Made by a program: the position numbers and the translations under genes. The notes beneath the pieces are model-generated. The model had not been told where the DNA came from, did not search any database, and saw only the letters and a program-made list of their open reading frames with translations. Positions 61,692-64,000 of a DNA stretch of 64,000 nucleotides are shown here, in pieces. The stretch is from Planctomycetota bacterium (GTDB lineage Bacteria; Planctomycetota; Phycisphaerae; WQYP01): NCBI GenBank assembly GCA_021818445.1, contig JAKAEB010000002.1, positions 1-64,000 on the forward strand. The letters run 5' to 3'. How positions within the stretch are numbered: the stretch's first letter is position 1; each line of letters opens with the position of its first letter.

Positions 61692-64000
61692 ATGGCTATG
61701 ACCAATGCTGGATCAATAATACGTTCCTGTATGCGGGCGGCTACCGTTGTAATGCTCGTTGTACCTCTATGCACCGAATCAACGGCACCTGGGCTTTCTG
61801 CCGCCACGGCCCCAGTTGGGACATTACATTCGATACCCACTCGTATCGTCCATCGCTTTGTGTATGCTTCATCTTCCCCGGCCGGATCTATTCGTCATGT
61901 TTATATCGCCGGCGACTTTAATAACTGGAGCCCGACAAGAACGCCCATGCAAAAAATCTCCGCCGGCCATTGGGCGATCACCATGAAGCTAACACCAGGT
62001 ATCCACTATTATAAATTCGTTATTAATGGTACTCAGTGGACACCAGACCCACGATCCAACCCTCACTTTTCCGTGCCGGATGGCAATGGGGGCATCAACA
62101 GTGGTGTCAAAATTGACTCGGCCTGGCAGAAAATGCCTGCGCCGCGAGCTAATGTGGTCCCGACGAATGAACTGGCATTTTCGCGCCATAACGCCATTTA
62201 TTATGATGTGGTCAACCACCATGAATTGCGCTTAAGCCTGCGGGCGCGATCGGGTGCCCTGACGCGGGCGGCCGTCACCATCCGGTCGGCGGGCCCATGG
62301 GTTCGGCATGAACTGCGGCCCGAAGTTACACATGAGGGAGCGACGCTTTATGGAAACCTTATTACGAGGCTCGGTGCCCCTGCGCATTTTTATTTCAAGC
62401 TTACGCATGGCCGGCAATCCCTGTATCTGGCGAATAACCGGTTTTATCTTTCCCGCGCCGCCGCCCGCAGTCATGCATATCAGTCAAAGTTACGCCCGCT
62501 GATTATTACCCCGCGCTGGGCGCATCATGCGGTCTGGTATGAAATATTTCCAGAGCGATTTTTCAATGGCAACAAAAGTAACGATCCCTCGCCGCATATT
62601 CCGTGGCGCTGGTCGTGGTTTAAGCCGTACCGGCCAGCGGGTGAACATGGAAATTTTTACAGCTACGTGTTCAACCGATTTTTTGGCGGAGATATTCAAG
62701 GGATCGGCGATAAGCTCGGCTATCTCCAGCAATTGGGCGTCAATACACTTTATCTTACGCCGATTTTTGTCTCGCCCAGCATTCACAAATATGATCCGTG
62801 GGACTATCGCCATGTGGATGACGGTTTTGGCGTAAAAGGTTCGCTGAAACTGCTTAAAGGCGAGCGTATTCGAAACCCGGCCACGTGGCAGTGGTCAAAG
62901 TCGGACAAGGTATTTCTACATTTTGTAAAGCAGGCCCATCAACGTCATTTCAAGGTCGTATTGGACGTTCCCTTCGGACATTGCGGCGTCGGCTTTGGCC
63001 CCTTTCAGAATGTACTCAAATATGGTCGCAAGTCGCCTTATGCCGGCTGGTTCCAAATCGTTAAATGGTCACCACATATTGTGTATCGCTCCTGGGGAGG
63101 CCTCAACGGCGACATGCCCAATTTCCGGCACTATCGCAAAACCGGCTTGGCACCGGGCCTGTGCCGCTACTTTTTTGCCGTTACCCGGCGTTGGATGGCA
63201 CCGAACGGAAAGGTGGCCAATGGAATCGACGGGTGGCGCGTGGACTCAGCACAGACTGTGCCGCACGCCTTTTGGATCGCATGGCGCAAGGTCGTCAAGT
63301 CCATCAACCCACATGCTGTCATCATCGGCGAAATTTGGCCACCGGCTCAGTCGTATCTGAACAAAGGCAATCAATTTGATGGTGTAATGAACTATCCTTT
63401 CGCCACCATTTGCACGCAATTTTTCGCCGATCGTCGTGGTAATGGTGGCGTTGGCATTGGCCCAAAGCATTTCGGTCTCAAGCTTTCTCAAATGCTGAAC
63501 TGGTATTCATGGCAGACGGACCTTACACAGCAAAATTTGCTCGATAGTCAGGATACCGATCGCTTTGTTTCACGAATTGTTAACCTGAATTTGCCGTTCA
63601 ACGCAGACGATCGCCTGCAAAGTAATCCTGATTACAGTTCCGCCAAACCAACTCCCTACCAATACCGGCGGTTTGAGCAGGTGGTGGCGTTTCAGATGTC
63701 ATTCGTCGGCGCGCCGATGATCTGGTACGGCGATGAGGTGGGCATGTGGGGCGCAAGTGATCCTTCCGATCGTCAGCCTATGGTATGGAAGAGTTTAGAA
63801 CCTTACAACGATCCGCAGGTGACCGTCAATGAATCGTTATTGAAGTTCTACCGCCGTGCTATCGCGATGCGTCGGCAACTGCCGGCCCTGCAGACGGGTG
63901 ATTATGGCGAATTACTCGCTGCATCCAGCAAAGATGTATTCGCCTTCTATCGCAGCCTTGACGGCTCTCGAGTTTATGTCGTGCTTAACCGCAGTGCCCA
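61692..64000 (+). CDS. GH13 alpha-amylase/neopullulanase-like protein with CBM48, C-terminus beyond window
   Basis: An exported alpha-glucan hydrolase, open through the right edge (769 residues seen). A signal peptide (CMRAATVVMLVVPLCTES) precedes a glycogen-binding CBM48 domain near 57-140 (VYIAGDFNNWSPT, YYKFVINGTQWTPDP). A second beta domain spans about 150-270. The barrel begins AVWYEIFPERFFNGN. Region I is VLDVPFGH, region II GWRVDSAQ with nucleophile Asp518, region III IIGEIW with acid/base Glu547, region IV LLDSQDTDR with Asp621, where Gln again replaces the usual His. Like neopullulanases it should cleave maltodextrins or pullulan. It lies 73 bases after the regulator gene, in the same direction. 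AGGGA precedes the ATG. Confidence 0.9.
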   Translation, partial: MAMTNAGSIIRSCMRAATVVMLVVPLCTESTAPGLSAATAPVGTLHSIPTRIVHRFVYASSSPAGSIRHVYIAGDFNNWSPTRTPMQKISAGHWAITMKLTPGIHYYKFVINGTQWTPDPRSNPHFSVPDGNGGINSGVKIDSAWQKMPAPRANVVPTNELAFSRHNAIYYDVVNHHELRLSLRARSGALTRAAVTIRSAGPWVRHELRPEVTHEGATLYGNLITRLGAPAHFYFKLTHGRQSLYLANNRFYLSRAAARSHAYQSKLRPLIITPRWAHHAVWYEIFPERFFNGNKSNDPSPHIPWRWSWFKPYRPAGEHGNFYSYVFNRFFGGDIQGIGDKLGYLQQLGVNTLYLTPIFVSPSIHKYDPWDYRHVDDGFGVKGSLKLLKGERIRNPATWQWSKSDKVFLHFVKQAHQRHFKVVLDVPFGHCGVGFGPFQNVLKYGRKSPYAGWFQIVKWSPHIVYRSWGGLNGDMPNFRHYRKTGLAPGLCRYFFAVTRRWMAPNGKVANGIDGWRVDSAQTVPHAFWIAWRKVVKSINPHAVIIGEIWPPAQSYLNKGNQFDGVMNYPFATICTQFFADRRGNGGVGIGPKHFGLKLSQMLNWYSWQTDLTQQNLLDSQDTDRFVSRIVNLNLPFNADDRLQSNPDYSSAKPTPYQYRRFEQVVAFQMSFVGAPMIWYGDEVGMWGASDPSDRQPMVWKSLEPYNDPQVTVNESLLKFYRRAIAMRRQLPALQTGDYGELLAASSKDVFAFYRSLDGSRVYVVLNRSA

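Noticed and set aside
1-64000. CRISPR array, prophage, integron or conjugative element
   Set aside because: No regularly spaced repeats, integrase, phage structural or transfer genes were seen on either strand.

Overview
The window looks like a chromosomal segment of a planctomycete of the Phycisphaerae type, a free-living polysaccharide degrader. This is an inference. It rests on a pseudopilin-like protein with the [20 protein letters not shown] head and a late FLDGHAAAV motif, three proteins ending in PEP-CTERM anchors, a sigma-54 activator with a planctomycete-style N-terminus, and many secreted glycoside hydrolases. Two tRNA genes (Leu-UAG, Ser-UGA) are present. There is no rRNA, CRISPR array, prophage or intact insertion sequence; the only mobile DNA is an internally deleted ISAs1-family transposase remnant near the left end.

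Layout. 1-1.9 kb: tail of a four-helix-bundle gene, a bidirectional terminator, the ISAs1 remnant and a cupin gene with a TATAAT box just upstream of its ATG. 2-7.1 kb: tightly packed asd-truA-GT4 glycosyltransferase-secreted orphan operon. 7.3-9.9 kb: coupled GH76/GH125 alpha-mannan genes. 10-19.5 kb: nitroreductase, tRNA-Leu, two tandem ABC ATPase/permease pairs, an MFS transporter, an ABC-F ATPase, tRNA-Ser and a Nudix hydrolase. 19.6-26.3 kb: a sigma-54 activator divergent from an alpha/beta-hydrolase-like gene that is coupled to a 1330-residue LplT-PlsC-ACP-Aas fusion; the divergent gap holds a sigma-54-like promoter and a perfect palindrome. 26.5-33.5 kb: a transglutaminase-DUF2126, ATP-grasp/alpha-E, transglutaminase cluster. 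33.8-38.7 kb: GH5-like protein, scpB, a D-2-hydroxyacid dehydrogenase and GTP-type PEP carboxykinase. 38.9-49 kb: GH28, DUF202, GH106, hotdog thioesterase, lnt with a HEAT-repeat lipoprotein, and a KdgK-like kinase. 49-50.6 kb: leucyl aminopeptidase.

50.8-64 kb is the most coherent system: an alpha-glucan locus. A Tat-exported GH31 enzyme converges on a four-gene operon (two PEP-CTERM proteins, a PEP-CTERM GH13 amylase-like protein, a pseudopilin-like protein). That operon is divergent from a LacI-family regulator and a CBM48-GH13 gene cut by the window end. Both divergent promoters read TTGACA-16 nt-TAAACT and are overlapped by related GTTAAAC operator-like repeats, one a perfect 18-bp palindrome. 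The likely logic is one LacI repressor controlling both its own gene and the surface amylase operon. The mannan (GH76/GH125), pectin (GH28/GH106/KdgK) and alpha-glucan genes together describe a cell that attacks plant and microbial polysaccharides outside the cytoplasm. All functional calls come from reading motifs and context; no database search was run.
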